From: Schistocerca nitens | Lineage: Eukaryota > Arthropoda > Insecta > Orthoptera > Acrididae | Direction of reading: 5' to 3' | Assembly (NCBI RefSeq): GCF_023898315.1 | Contig: NC_064622.1 | Span: forward strand, 80,229,387 to 80,293,386 | Length of the DNA: 64,000 nt | Notes under the pieces: model-generated | What the model saw: the letters and a program-made list of their open reading frames with translations, nothing else | What the model was told of the DNA's origin: nothing | Databases searched by the model: none | Position numbers and translations under genes: made by a program | In this document: one piece after another, positions 21,801 to 33,800 of the stretch | How the letters are laid out: each line of letters opens with the position of its first letter | How positions within the stretch are numbered: the stretch's first letter is position 1

Positions 21801-24800
21801 ACACAGTATGGTTTGAGAGTAAATCGGAGGAAGACGAAGGTAATGAGAAGTAGTAGAAATGAGAACAGCGAGAAACTTAACATCAGGATTGATGGTCACG
21901 AAGTCAATGAAGTTAACGAATTCTGCTACCTAGGCAGTAAAATAACCAATGACGGACGGAGCAAGGAGGACATCAAAAGCAGACTCGCCATGGCAAAAAA
22001 GGCATTTCTGGCCAAGAGAAGTCTACTAATATCAAATACCGGCCTTAATTTGAGGAAGAAATTTCTGAGGATGTACGTCTGGAGTACAGCATTGTATGGT
22101 AGTGAAACATGGACTGTGGGAAAACCGGAACAGAAGAGAATCGAAGGATTTGAGATGTGGTGCTATAGACGAATGTTGAAAATCAGGTGGACTGATAAGG
22201 TAAGGAATGAGGAGGTTCTACGCAGAATCGGAGAGGAAAGGAATATGTGGAAAACACTGATAAGGAGAAGGGACAGGATGATAGGACATCTGCTAAGATA
22301 TGAGGGAATGACTTCCATGGTACTAGAGGGAGCTGTAGAGGGCAAAAACTGTAGAGGAAGACAGAGATTGGAATACGTCAAGCAAATAATTGAGGACGTA
22401 GGTTGCAAGTGCTACTCTGAGATGAAGAGGTTAGCACAGGAAAGGAATTCGTGGCGGGCCGCATCAAACCAGTCAGTAGACTGATGACCAAAAAAAAAAG
22501 TTCTAGGGGACGTCTGATGAAGGTATATTTAGATATACCGAAACCGTGGTCACGAATTTTAATAAATCTATGTCCTGCAACTGTTTGGTTGTTATCATTT
22601 ACCATGAACACAAGATGAGATTCCAGAATAGACCCCCATGGGGATTTCCGAAAGGCGACTGTCAGGAAGTGACAATGAGAAAAAAACTGAATAACAAACG
22701 AAAAGATAATCTTCTACGAGTCGATGCGTAGAATGTCAGAAGCTTGAACGTAGTAGGGAAGGGGTCAGTGAAGTGAAATTGAAAGAAGATAAGCATTTCT
22801 GGTCAGATGAGTATAGGTAATATCAACAGCAGCCGAAAATTATAAAACAGGAGTGGTATTCGTTATGAATAGCAATGTAGGGCAGAAAGTGTGTTACTGT
22901 GAACTCTTCAGTAACAGGGTTGACCTTATCAGAATCGACAGCAGATCAACAGCGATAACTATTGTTCAGGTATACATGCCGACGTCGCAAGCTGAAGATG
23001 AAGAGACAGAGAAAGCATATGACGATATGTAACGGGTAGTACAGTACGTAAAAGGAGATGAAAAATCTAGTAGTCATGGGGAACTGGAATTTAGTTATAC
23101 GGGAAGGAGTAGAAGAAACGGTTACAGGGGAATAGGGGCTTGGGACAAGGAATTAAAGAGGAAAAAGGCTAATTGAGTTGTAATAAATTTCAGCTAGTAA
23201 TAGCGAATACTCTATTGAACAATACCTGGAAAATGCCGGGTGATACAGAAATATTTCAGATAGATTACATCATGGTCCGACAGAGATTCCGGAATCATAT
23301 ACTGGATTGTAAGGCGTGCTCAGTAGCAGATAAGGGCTCTGACGCAACGCAGTAGTAATGAACGGTAGGTTGAAGTTTAAAAGCTTAGTCAGGAAGAATC
23401 AATACGAAAAGAAGTGGGATACGGAAATATTAAGGAACGAATAGATGCGCTTGAAGTTCTCGAAGGCCATAGGTACAGCAGTAAGGAGTAGCAACAGGCA
23501 GGCATCTATAAAAAAAAAGGGTGCAAGACAAGGATGTAGTCTTTCGCTTCTACTGTTCAATCTGTACATCGAAGAAGTCATGATGGAAATAAAAGAAAGG
23601 TTAAGGAGTGGGATTAAAATCAAGGACAAAGGATATCAATGATACGATTCGATGATGCCATTGCTATCCTCAGTGAAAGTGAAGAAGAATTACACTATAT
23701 GCTGAATGGAATGTACAATTTAATGAGTACCGAATATGGATTGAGAATAAATCGAAGAAAGACGAAAGTAATGAGAAGCAGCAAAAATTAGAACAGCGAG
23801 AAATTTAACATCACGATTGAGGGTCAGGAAGTAGACGAAGTTAAAGAATTCTGATACCTGGGCAGCAAAATAATCAGTGACGGACGGAGCAAGGAGGACA
23901 TCAAAAGTAGACTAGCACTGGCAAGAACGCCATTCCTGGACGAGAGAAATCTACTAGTACCAAACATAGGCCTTAAAATGAGGATTAAACTTCGGAGAAC
24001 GTAAGTTTGGAGCACAGCAAAGTGTGGTAGTGAAACATGAACTGTGGGAAAACAGGTACAGAAGAGAATCGAAGCATTTGAGATGTGCTGGTACAGACGA
24101 ATGTGTGAAATTGGGTGGATTGGTAAGGTAAAGAATGAGAAGGTTCTGCGCAGAATCGGAGAGGAAAGGAATAAGTAGAAAACACTGACAAGGAGAAGGG
24201 ACAAGACGATAGGACATCACGTAAGACGTCAGGGAATAATTTCCATGGTACCAGGGGTGCTGAGAAGGTCAAAAATTGTAGAGGAAGTCAGAGACTGGAG
24301 TACATCCAGCAAATAATAGCAAGTGCTACTCTGAGATGAAGAGGTTGCCACAGGAAAGGAATGCTTGGAGGGCCGCATCAAACCAGTCAGAAGACAGATG
24401 ATTAAAAACAGTAGTAACACAGAATATTTTAATAAACAAATAATGGCGATTAACAAAGAATTTCTTCAATATAATTCAGCAGAGGAAAACACCCAACTCT
24501 TGGTTGCAAGGAATAAAGAAAGACCTCGGTGAACTTGGACTTACAGAAATGGACGCAATGAATAGGGACAAGTACAGAAAGGCAATAACTGAATTCGAGG
24601 TTTTTCGGGAGGCTCCAAGACGAACAGGAAACTAACAAATGAACACCTGGCAAAAATGGCAGCAAGCAGAAGAGCAGCCCGAGAGACGAGAAAGAAAAAA
24701 GTGAACATGAAACAGAATTTGTAACGCGGTCCTTAGCTGGCCAATTCGTACAAATAAATAAATAATATTAATAAATGGCCGGCCGAAGTGGCCGTGCGGT

Positions 24801-27800
24801 TAAAGGCGCTGCAGTCTGGAACCGCAAGACCGCTACGGTCGCAGGTTCGAATCGTGCCTCGGGCATGGATGTTTGTGATGTCCTTAGGTTAGTTAGGTTT
24901 AACTAGTTCTAAGTTCTAGGGGACTAATAACCTCAGCAGTTGAGTCCCATATTGCTCAGAGCCATTTTTTGTTAATAAACGCAATGTCCCAGCCCACTTT
25001 ACCGTGTCCACTGTAAATACTAACAACACTTTTTCGTGTTTCAGAGTGTAATCCAGGCGACAGGAAGAAGGATGACTGCAACTCGTGCATCTGTGCGAAG
25101 GGCGGCGTCTGGGCGTGCACAGAGATGGCCTGCCCCAAAGTACAGGAGGGTGAGTAACGTCACTGGACTCGTAGTGTCATAGTTCAATACCACTTCCTGC
25201 CACTTGCGCTCTCAGTCATAATCTTGTATCTCACACTTTTAAATAGCGACATCACAGCACCAACGCACTACGTCAATTTATACCAGTTATGTAGTTCCAT
25301 GGGAGTTGTCATAGGTAGATGATACGGTGTCTGCGTGTGTGTGGTTCTGCCACTTTTACGCGGTATCGGGAGGCATAGCACCACATACGCAGACAACATA
25401 CTCAATGCTGAGATAACTTGCGCGAAAATAACCCGCTAACATATTCGACGACCGTCGGTGTTTCGGCAGATGAGTATCTACCTCCTACATGTCTTCCATT
25501 GTAAACTAAAAAAAAAAAAAAAAAAAAAAAAAGCGAGGGACGCTATACATGGTAATGGTCAGACAAGGGAAACCAGTGACCAGTGACGATGTTTGTGGGT
25601 TTCGGGAAAATAACACACACAGTACACAATTAAAAATGGATTTATCAATAGGTAATCAAGCAGCGCAAACTGCTCCGTCTGAAAGTTTGACCAGAGAAAG
25701 AGCGAGAGTTCAGGCAGAATTTGAGCAATAGCCTCTCTATCCACACGTATTACGCTGAAGAGACAAAGAAACTGGTACACCTGCCTAATATCGTGCATGC
25801 AGAAGTGCCGCAAAACCACGTGGAATGGACTCGACTAATGTCTGAAGTAGTGCTGGAGGGAATTGACACCATGAACCCTGCAGGGCTGTCCATAAATCCG
25901 GAAGAGTACGAGGGGGTGGAGATGTCTTTTGAACAGCACGTTGCAAGGCGTCCCACATACACTCAATAATGTTCATGTCTAGGAGTGTGGTGGGCAGCGG
26001 AAGTGTTTAAACTCAGAGGAGTTTTCCTGGAGCAACTGTGTAGCAATTCTGGATGTGTAGGGTGTGTCATTGTCTTGCTGGAATTGCCCAAGTCCGTCGG
26101 AATGCGCAATGGACATGAATCGATGCAGGTGATCAGACAGGATGCTTACGTACGCATCACTTGTTACAATCGTATGTAGACGTATCAGGAGTCCCATATC
26201 ATTCCAATTGCACACGGCTGACACTACCACAGAGCCTCCACCAGCTTGAACAATCCCATCCTGACATGCATGTTTCATGAATTCATGGAGTTGTCTTCAT
26301 ACCCTTAGGGTCTACACGTCCATCCGCTAGATACAATTTGAAACGAAACTCGTCCAACGAGGCAATATGGTTGCAGCCATCAACAATCCAATTTCGGTGT
26401 TGACGGGCCCAGACGAGGCGTAAAGCTTTGTGTCGTGCAAAGGCACATCAAGAGTACAGGAGTGCGCCTTGGCTCCGAAAGCCAATAACGATTATGTTTC
26501 GGTGAATGGTTCGCACGCTGATACTTGTTGATTGCCCAGCACTGAAATCTGCAGCAATTTGAGGAAGGGTTGCACCTCCGCCAGGTTGAACGATTGTCTT
26601 CAGTAGTCGTTGGTCCCGTTCTTGCAGGATCTTTTTCCAGCCATAGCGATGTAGGAGATTTGATGTTTTACAGATTCCTCATATTCTCGGTACACTCGTG
26701 AAATGGTCATTTGGTAAATCCCCACTTCATCTCTACCTCGGAGATGTTGTGTCCCATCGCAAATGTGCCAACTATAACACAACGTTCAAACTCACTTAAA
26801 TCTTATTAACCTACCACTGTAGTAGCAGTAACCGATCTAACATCTGCGCTAGACACTTGTTGTCTTATATAGGCGTTGCCGACCGCTGCGCCGTATTTTT
26901 CCTGTTTACATCTCTCTGTATTTGAATTCTCATTCCTCTACCAATTTCTTTGTGTATAAAAGGGTATGTGTGTAGGACTTTCCCACATCTCCTCCTAAAC
27001 CACTAGACCGATTTCAGCTTAACTTGGTACACATGACACTTATTGTTTGGAAAGAACCACCAGAGAGAAGGTAAGATATCAGTCTGAATTTAAGCTATAG
27101 CCTCTGCATCCACACGTACGATAAGAGTGGACTTATGTCTATTCCACATCTCCACATATACCATTGGATAGATTTCAACCGAACTTGGTACACATGCCAC
27201 TCACTATCTGGAAAGAATCATTGTGGAATTAAGAACCACCTACATACCAAAGATGTGGGAATAAACGTGAAAAACAAACGTAACTCATGACGCGCAAATA
27301 ACCTGACTACAGTCATCCAGTAGCACTTGGTGACTCACAACAAGCTGTACACAACTTCAGGCCTGTTGTTGTTGTGGTCTTCAGTCCAGAGACTGGTTTG
27401 TTGCGGCTTTCCATGCTACTCTATCCTGTGCAAGTCTCTTCATCTCCCAGTACCTAATGCTACCTACATCGTTCTGAACCTGCTTAGTGTATTCCTCTCT
27501 TGGTCTCCCTCTACGATTTTTACCCCCTACGCTGCCCTCCAGTACTAAATTGGTGATCCCTTGATGACTCAAGTTGCGCACAAATTTCTCTTCTCCCCAA
27601 TTCTATTCAATACCTCCTCATTAGTTATGTGATCGACCCATCTTATCTTCAGCATTCCTCTGTAGCACCACAATTCAAAAACTTTTATTCTTTTCTTGTC
27701 TAAACTATTTATCGTTCTCGTTTAACTTCCATACATGGAAACACTCCATACAAATACTATCAGAAACGACTACCTAACACTTAAATCTATACTCGATGTT

Positions 27801-30800
27801 AACAAATTTCTCTTCCACAGAAACGCTTTCCTTGCCATTGCCACTCTACATTTTATATCCTCTCTACTTCGACCATCATCAGTTATTTTGCTCCCCAAAT
27901 AGCAAAACTCCTTTACCGCTTTAAGTGTCTCAATTCTTAATCCAATACCCTCAGCATCAACCGACTTAATTCGACTACATTCCATTATCCTCGTTTTGCT
28001 TTTGTTGATGTTCATCTTATATCCTCCTTTCAAGACACTATCCATTCCGTTCAACTGCTCTTCCAAGTCCTTTACTGTATCTGACAGAATTACAATGTCA
28101 TCGGCGAACCTCAAAGATTTTATTTCTTCTCCATGGATTTTAACACCTACTCCGAATTTTTCTTTTGTTTCCTTCACTGCTTGCTCAATATACAGATTGA
28201 ATAATATCGGGGAGAGGCTATAACCCTGTCTCACTCCCTAAATAGCAAAACTCGTTTACTACTTTAAGTGTCTCATTTCCTAATCTAAATCCCTCAGCAT
28301 CACCCGATTTAATTCGACTACATTCCGTTGTCCTCGTTTTTCTTTTGTTGATGTTCATGTTATACCCTCCTTTCAAGACACTGTCCATTCCGTTCAAATG
28401 CTTTTCCAGGTCCTTTGCTGTCTCTGACAGAATTACAGTATCATCGGCGAACCTCAAACATTTTATTTCTTCTCCATGGATTTTAATTCCTACTCCGAAT
28501 TTTTCTTTTGTTTCCTTTACTGCTTGCTCAATATACAGATTGAATAACATCGGAGATAGGCTACAACCTTGTCTCACTCCCTTCCCAACCACTGCTTCCC
28601 TTTCATGCCCCTCGACTCTTGAAACGGCCACCTGGTTTCTGTACAAATTATAAACATCCTTTCGCTCCTTGTATTTTACCCCTGCCACCTTCAGAATTTG
28701 AAAGAGAGTATTAGAGCCAACATTGTCAAAAGCTTTCTCTAAGTCTAAAAATGTTTGAAACGTAGGTTTGCCGTTCCTTAATTTGTCTTCTAAGATAAGT
28801 CTTAGGGTCAGTATTGCCTCACGTGTTCCCGGATTTCTACGGAATACAAACGGATCCTCCCCGAGGTCGGCTTCTACCAGTTTCTCCATTCGTCTGTAAA
28901 GAATCCGTGTTGGTATTTTGTAGCCGTGACTTATTAAACTGATAGTTCGGTAATTTTCACATCTGTCACACCTGCTTTCTTTGGGATTGGAATTATTATA
29001 TTCTTCTTGAAGTCTGAGGGTATTTCACCTGTCTCATACATCTTGCTCACCAGATGGTAGAGTTTTGTCTGGGCTGGCTCTCCCAAGGCTATTAGTAGTT
29101 CTAATGGAGTGTTGTCTACTCCCAGGGCCTTATTTCGACTTAAGTCTTTCAGTGCCGTGTCAAATTCTTCACGCAGTATCATATCTCCCATTTCATGTTC
29201 ATCTAAGTCCTGTTGTATTTCCATTATATTGTCCTCAAGTACATCGACCTTGTATAGACCCTCTCTATACTCCTTCCACCTTTCTGCTTTCCCTTCTTTG
29301 CTTAGAAAAGGGTTACCATCTGAGCTCTTGATATTGATACAAGTGGTTATGTTTTCTCCAATGGACCCTTTAATTTTCCTGTAGGCAGTATCTATCTTTC
29401 TCCTAGTTATACATGCCTTGTATTTGTCTTCTAGACATTTCTTCTCAGCTGTTTTGTACTTCATGTCAATCTTATTCTATAGATGTCTATCTTTCACTTA
29501 CTGCATTTGCTACTTTCTCCTCATTCTCCTTTTGTCAATTCAGATAAATGTCTTTCTGTTATCCAACGATTTCTACTGGGCCTTCTCTTGTTACCGATGT
29601 GATCCACTGCGCTGTCTGTATTTCACCTGTCAGAGCTACCTATTTGTCTTCTGTTGCATTCATTTCCTCTGCTTCAGTCCATCGTTGCCCAATGCTGGCT
29701 TTGAAACTCTCAACAACCTCTCGATCCTTCAGTCTATCCAGATTACACCTCCTTAAGTTCCTCACTTTTGCAACTTCTTCAGTTCTAATCTGCATTTCAT
29801 AACCCATAAATTATGGTCGGAGTGCATATCTACCAGTGAAAAACTCTTACAGTTTAAAATGCGGTCTCGAAATCTCTGCCTTAAGTTACGTAATCAGGTC
29901 TGAAAGCTTCCAGCTTGCCTCATTTTCTTCCATGTATACAAGCTCCTTTCATGATGCTTAAACCAAATGTTAATGATGGTTAAATTATGCACTGAGCAGA
30001 ATTCTATCAGGCGGCTTTGTCTTTCCGTACTTTCCCGATGTACGTTTCTCCTACTACACTCCTGGAAATGGAAAAAAGAACACATTGACACCCGTGTGTC
30101 AGACCAACCATACTTGCTCCGGACACTGCGAGAGGGCTGTACAAGCAATGATCACACGCACGGCACAGCGGACACACCAGGAACCGCGGTGTTGGCCGTC
30201 GAATGGCGCTAGCTGCGCAGCATTTGTGCACCGCCGCCGTCAGTATCAGCCAGTTTGCCGTGGCATACGGAGCTCCATCGCAGTCTTTAACACTGGTAGC
30301 ATGCCGCGACAGCGTGGACGTGAACCGTATGTGCAGTTGACGGACTTTGAGCGAGGGCGTATAGTGGGCATGCGGGAGGCCGGGTGGACGTACCGCCGAA
30401 TTGCTCAACACGTGGGGCGTGAGGTCTCCACAGTACATCGATGTTGTCGCCAGTGGTCGGCGGAAGGTGCACGTGCCCGTCGACCTGGGACCGGACCGCA
30501 GCGACGCACGGATGCACGCCAAGACCGTAGGATCCTACGCAGTGCCGTAGGGGACCGTACCGCCACTTCCCAGCAAATTAGGGACACTGTTGCTCCTGGG
30601 GTATCGGCGAGGACCATTCGCAACCGTGTCCATGAAGCTGGGCTACGGTCCCGCACACCGTTAGGCCGTCTTCCGCTCACGCCCAAACATCGTGCAGCCC
30701 GCCTCCAGTGGTGTCGCGACAGGCGTGAATGGAGGGACGAATGGAGACGTGTCGTCTTCAGCGATGAGAGTCGCTTCTGCCTTGGTGCCTATGATGGTCG

Positions 30801-33800
30801 TATGCGTGTTTGGCGCCGTGCAGGTGAGCGCCACAACCAGGACTGCATACGACCGAGGCACACAGGGCCAACACCCGGCATCATGGTGTGGGGAGCGATC
30901 TCCTACACTGGCCGTACACCACTGGTGATCGTCGAGGGGACACTGAATAGTGCACGGTACATCCAAACCGTCATCGAACCCATCGTTCTACCATTCCTAG
31001 ACCGGCAAGGGAACTTGCTGTTCCAACAGGACAATGCACGTCCGCATGTATCCCGTGCCACCCAACGTGCTCTAGAAGGTGTAAGTCAACTAGCCTGGCC
31101 AGCAAGATCTCCGGATCTGTCCCGCATTGAGCATGTTTGGGACTGGATGAAGCGTCGTCTCACGCGGTCTGCACGTCCAGCACGAACGCTGGTCCAACTG
31201 AGGCGCCAGGTGGAAATGGCATGGCAAGCCGTTCCACAGGACTACATCCAGCATCTCTACGATCGTCTCCATGGGAGAATAGCAGCCTGCATTGCTGCGA
31301 AAGGTGGATATACACTGTACTAGTGCCGACATTGTGCATGCTCTGTTGCCTGTGTCTATGTGCCTGTGGTTCTGTCAGTGTGCTCATGTGATGTATCTGA
31401 CCCCAGGAATGTGTCAATAAAGTTTCCCCTTCCTGGGACAATGAATTCACGGTGTTCTTATTTCAATTTCCAGGAGTGTATTTTTCTTTATCATCTGTTT
31501 CCTAGTATCGAATTCCAGTCACCAATTACAAATTTCGTCTGAATAACGTATGAATAACTTATTTGTCTAATAATAAAGTCTTTCTATTTCTTCAATACCT
31601 GCGGAGCTAGTTGGCGTACAAACTTGTACTACTGTGGTGTTGTTGGCTTCGGTTCTATCTTGGCTACGACAATGTGTGCACTACGGTGTTATTAGTAGCT
31701 TATATACATTCCTATTTTCTTATTCATTAATAGACCTTCTCCTGCATTGCCCTATTTGATTTTGTAGATAATTCTGTACTGTCCTAAACAGAAGTCACGC
31801 TCCTCCCGCCTTCGCACTTAACTAATTCCCGCTATATGTAACTCGAACTTAGTCAGTTCAGTTTTTAAATTCTCACTCTAAAAGGGTCTAATCTTATGTG
31901 GCGATCGAAAAACACACCTCAACGCATTTTCTCAGAATTCGACCAACCTTTTGGAAATGCTACCTCCTCAAAGCAAAACGCCACCCCATGACTCAATCGA
32001 TTCACAGCTGGTCGATAGCGCGATGCACGTCTGATCTGTCTCCCACTATATTCGTTTTGGTGAAACGCAACTTGAAGGTCGCCTACTCAGGTGACAAAGT
32101 GTCGGTAGACGTGGTCCTTCGAACAAAGGTAGGAAGTGCCCCTACACCCTGAGTCGCATGCTGACAACTGAACTACTGAAGATACAAAACACTTAATTTT
32201 TCTTCTTAAAAACGGCATGTCACAATGTATTATCATCCTTCGTCTTGACCACCATCTCAAGGAAGAGAAGACAGCCATCTTTTCTTCCAAAGTAATGAAG
32301 CGAACATTCAGGTGGCTTAAATTGAGACGTTCTAATAATTTTGTTGCAAAAGGATCCACAACCACGATAAACTTTTTGAAATAAATAAGTTTCCTACATC
32401 GGCTGTTTCCAATTCACAAATCTTTATTTTTATTTTGTGTACCACAACGTTTCTGCTGTGTAGCTATTCCGAAGAAACTGAATACATATCGACCAAAGAC
32501 GTAAGTACAAATCAACCATAGTTTGCAGTGACCAGAATGAAGAGTAAAACAGAATAAAAAGAGCACATATAGATGTTCTACAATTTTATGCGTATTCACA
32601 CTGTCATTTTACCAAAATAACAAAAGTATCGTCAACATTGAAAGTATCGTCAACGTTTCTAAAAAGCAAGCTGGTTTCAGTGTCTGCAAGCTCCTAGAAA
32701 TCTTCCATAATGAATTGGCAGCAACAGGTGAGAAAGTACTCTCCTTGGCAATTTCATCGGTCTGCTCACAAAACTGGACGTGGAACGGAAAACACCTGGA
32801 AATCAATACACCTCGAAACAAGTTATTTCACTTAACGACTAACCTAACTTTAGCTACAACAAATCCGACAGAATAACGCGATTGAAGAGAGGACACGTCA
32901 AAACTTACTAAAATATGTCACCCTCCTCAAATACAATTTCTCAAATCTACGTATGAAATCTGCAGAACGTACGTGCTGACCAACTTGTGGAGGCAGTAGG
33001 GAAGCAAGATGTTTTACTGAACGGTAGGATGGAGCACCTGTGTTACCAATCTCACTGTCGTATATCAGAACTACACTAGCCCATAATCACTGTATTACTT
33101 CGACACATATAACCTGATTTTTGTAAGGCATCGCTCTTCCACCCAAAATTCTGTATTCTCTTGTATTGTGCAAACCTCCCGTTGATTTAGTATTACGTTA
33201 CCTAATTATTTAGGAAAGGCATCGCTCGCGCTAACAAACGGGGTAGGGCACAGCCTACAGTTACTTATTCCAGGAACGTACCTGTAGTAAACTCCAACAA
33301 AATTTGTGATATATTGTTTTAGTTAGTGAGGATATTTCAGATACTAACATGAAGTTCAAGTGCACTGCATTGTTGGTTAAGATTACCGATACGCTCCTAT
33401 GAACTTCCATTCATGTTCACGTAGTTAATAACAAATTTTACCACTCCTTCCTGAGTAACTTACTGCTTTAATTATTTCCTTTTAGTGAAATAAGAGAAAC
33501 CCTTTTGTGGGTGACTGCCACATTTAACGAAGGTCAGACCTGATATGGCAGGATGCATTACGAAAATACGGAGAATCACTTCAATTTATTCCGACGCTAA
33601 TAATCCTGCATATCTCGCATTCCTACACTGATACGCTGTTTTCATAAATAAATCATTTATACATGGCCCCACGACCAACTAAAGAATGTATAAATTACCA
33701 CTGCAATACATACCCACAAGATCTTCTTCCACAGAAACTTCGGAGCACTTAAATTTCCCAGTAGAAGTTCACCTGACAACTTCATATTTGTCTTAAGGCA

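Larger units (their letters stand above)
13591..22512 (+). mobile_element. tRNA-derived SINE (family 1), split by an 8.8 kb insertion
   Basis: SINE body 13591-13717 (B box near 13645); its tail (TTCTAGGGGACG) continues at 22501-22512. An 11-bp target duplication TCTGATGAAGG lies at 13580-13590 and 22513-22523, so the SINE landed in the ribozyme catalytic box. The SINE is 5'- and 3'-shortened compared with the copy at 7826. Confidence 0.8.
13290..22609. mobile_element. Inverted-repeat (foldback) Penelope-like element, split by later insertions
   Basis: Left arm 13290-13466 and right arm 13530-13590 plus 22513-22609 are inverted copies of one sequence with a spacer of about 60 bp. A 13-bp target duplication ACAAGATGAGATT flanks it (13277-13289 and 22610-22622). 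Each arm carries a hammerhead ribozyme motif. No protein is encoded in this copy. Penelope-like assignment rests on the ribozyme type and the inverted-arm layout, so it is an inference. Confidence 0.7.
27365..31890 (-). mobile_element. RTE-B type LINE, long minus-strand copy interrupted by a Tc1 element
   Basis: 3' end at 27370 (complement of CAAACCAGTCTCTGGACTGA), RT pieces from 27381 to 29464 (WKAATNQ, FADD, LEKAFDNVGSNTLF, NKALGVDNTPLE), then endonuclease traces at 29900-30050 and 31480-31890 on either side of the Tc1 insertion at 30057-31478. Many stops. Confidence 0.8.

Noticed and set aside
25721-25969. 82-residue plus-strand frame as a gene
   Set aside because: Antisense of the Tc1-like transposase remnant.
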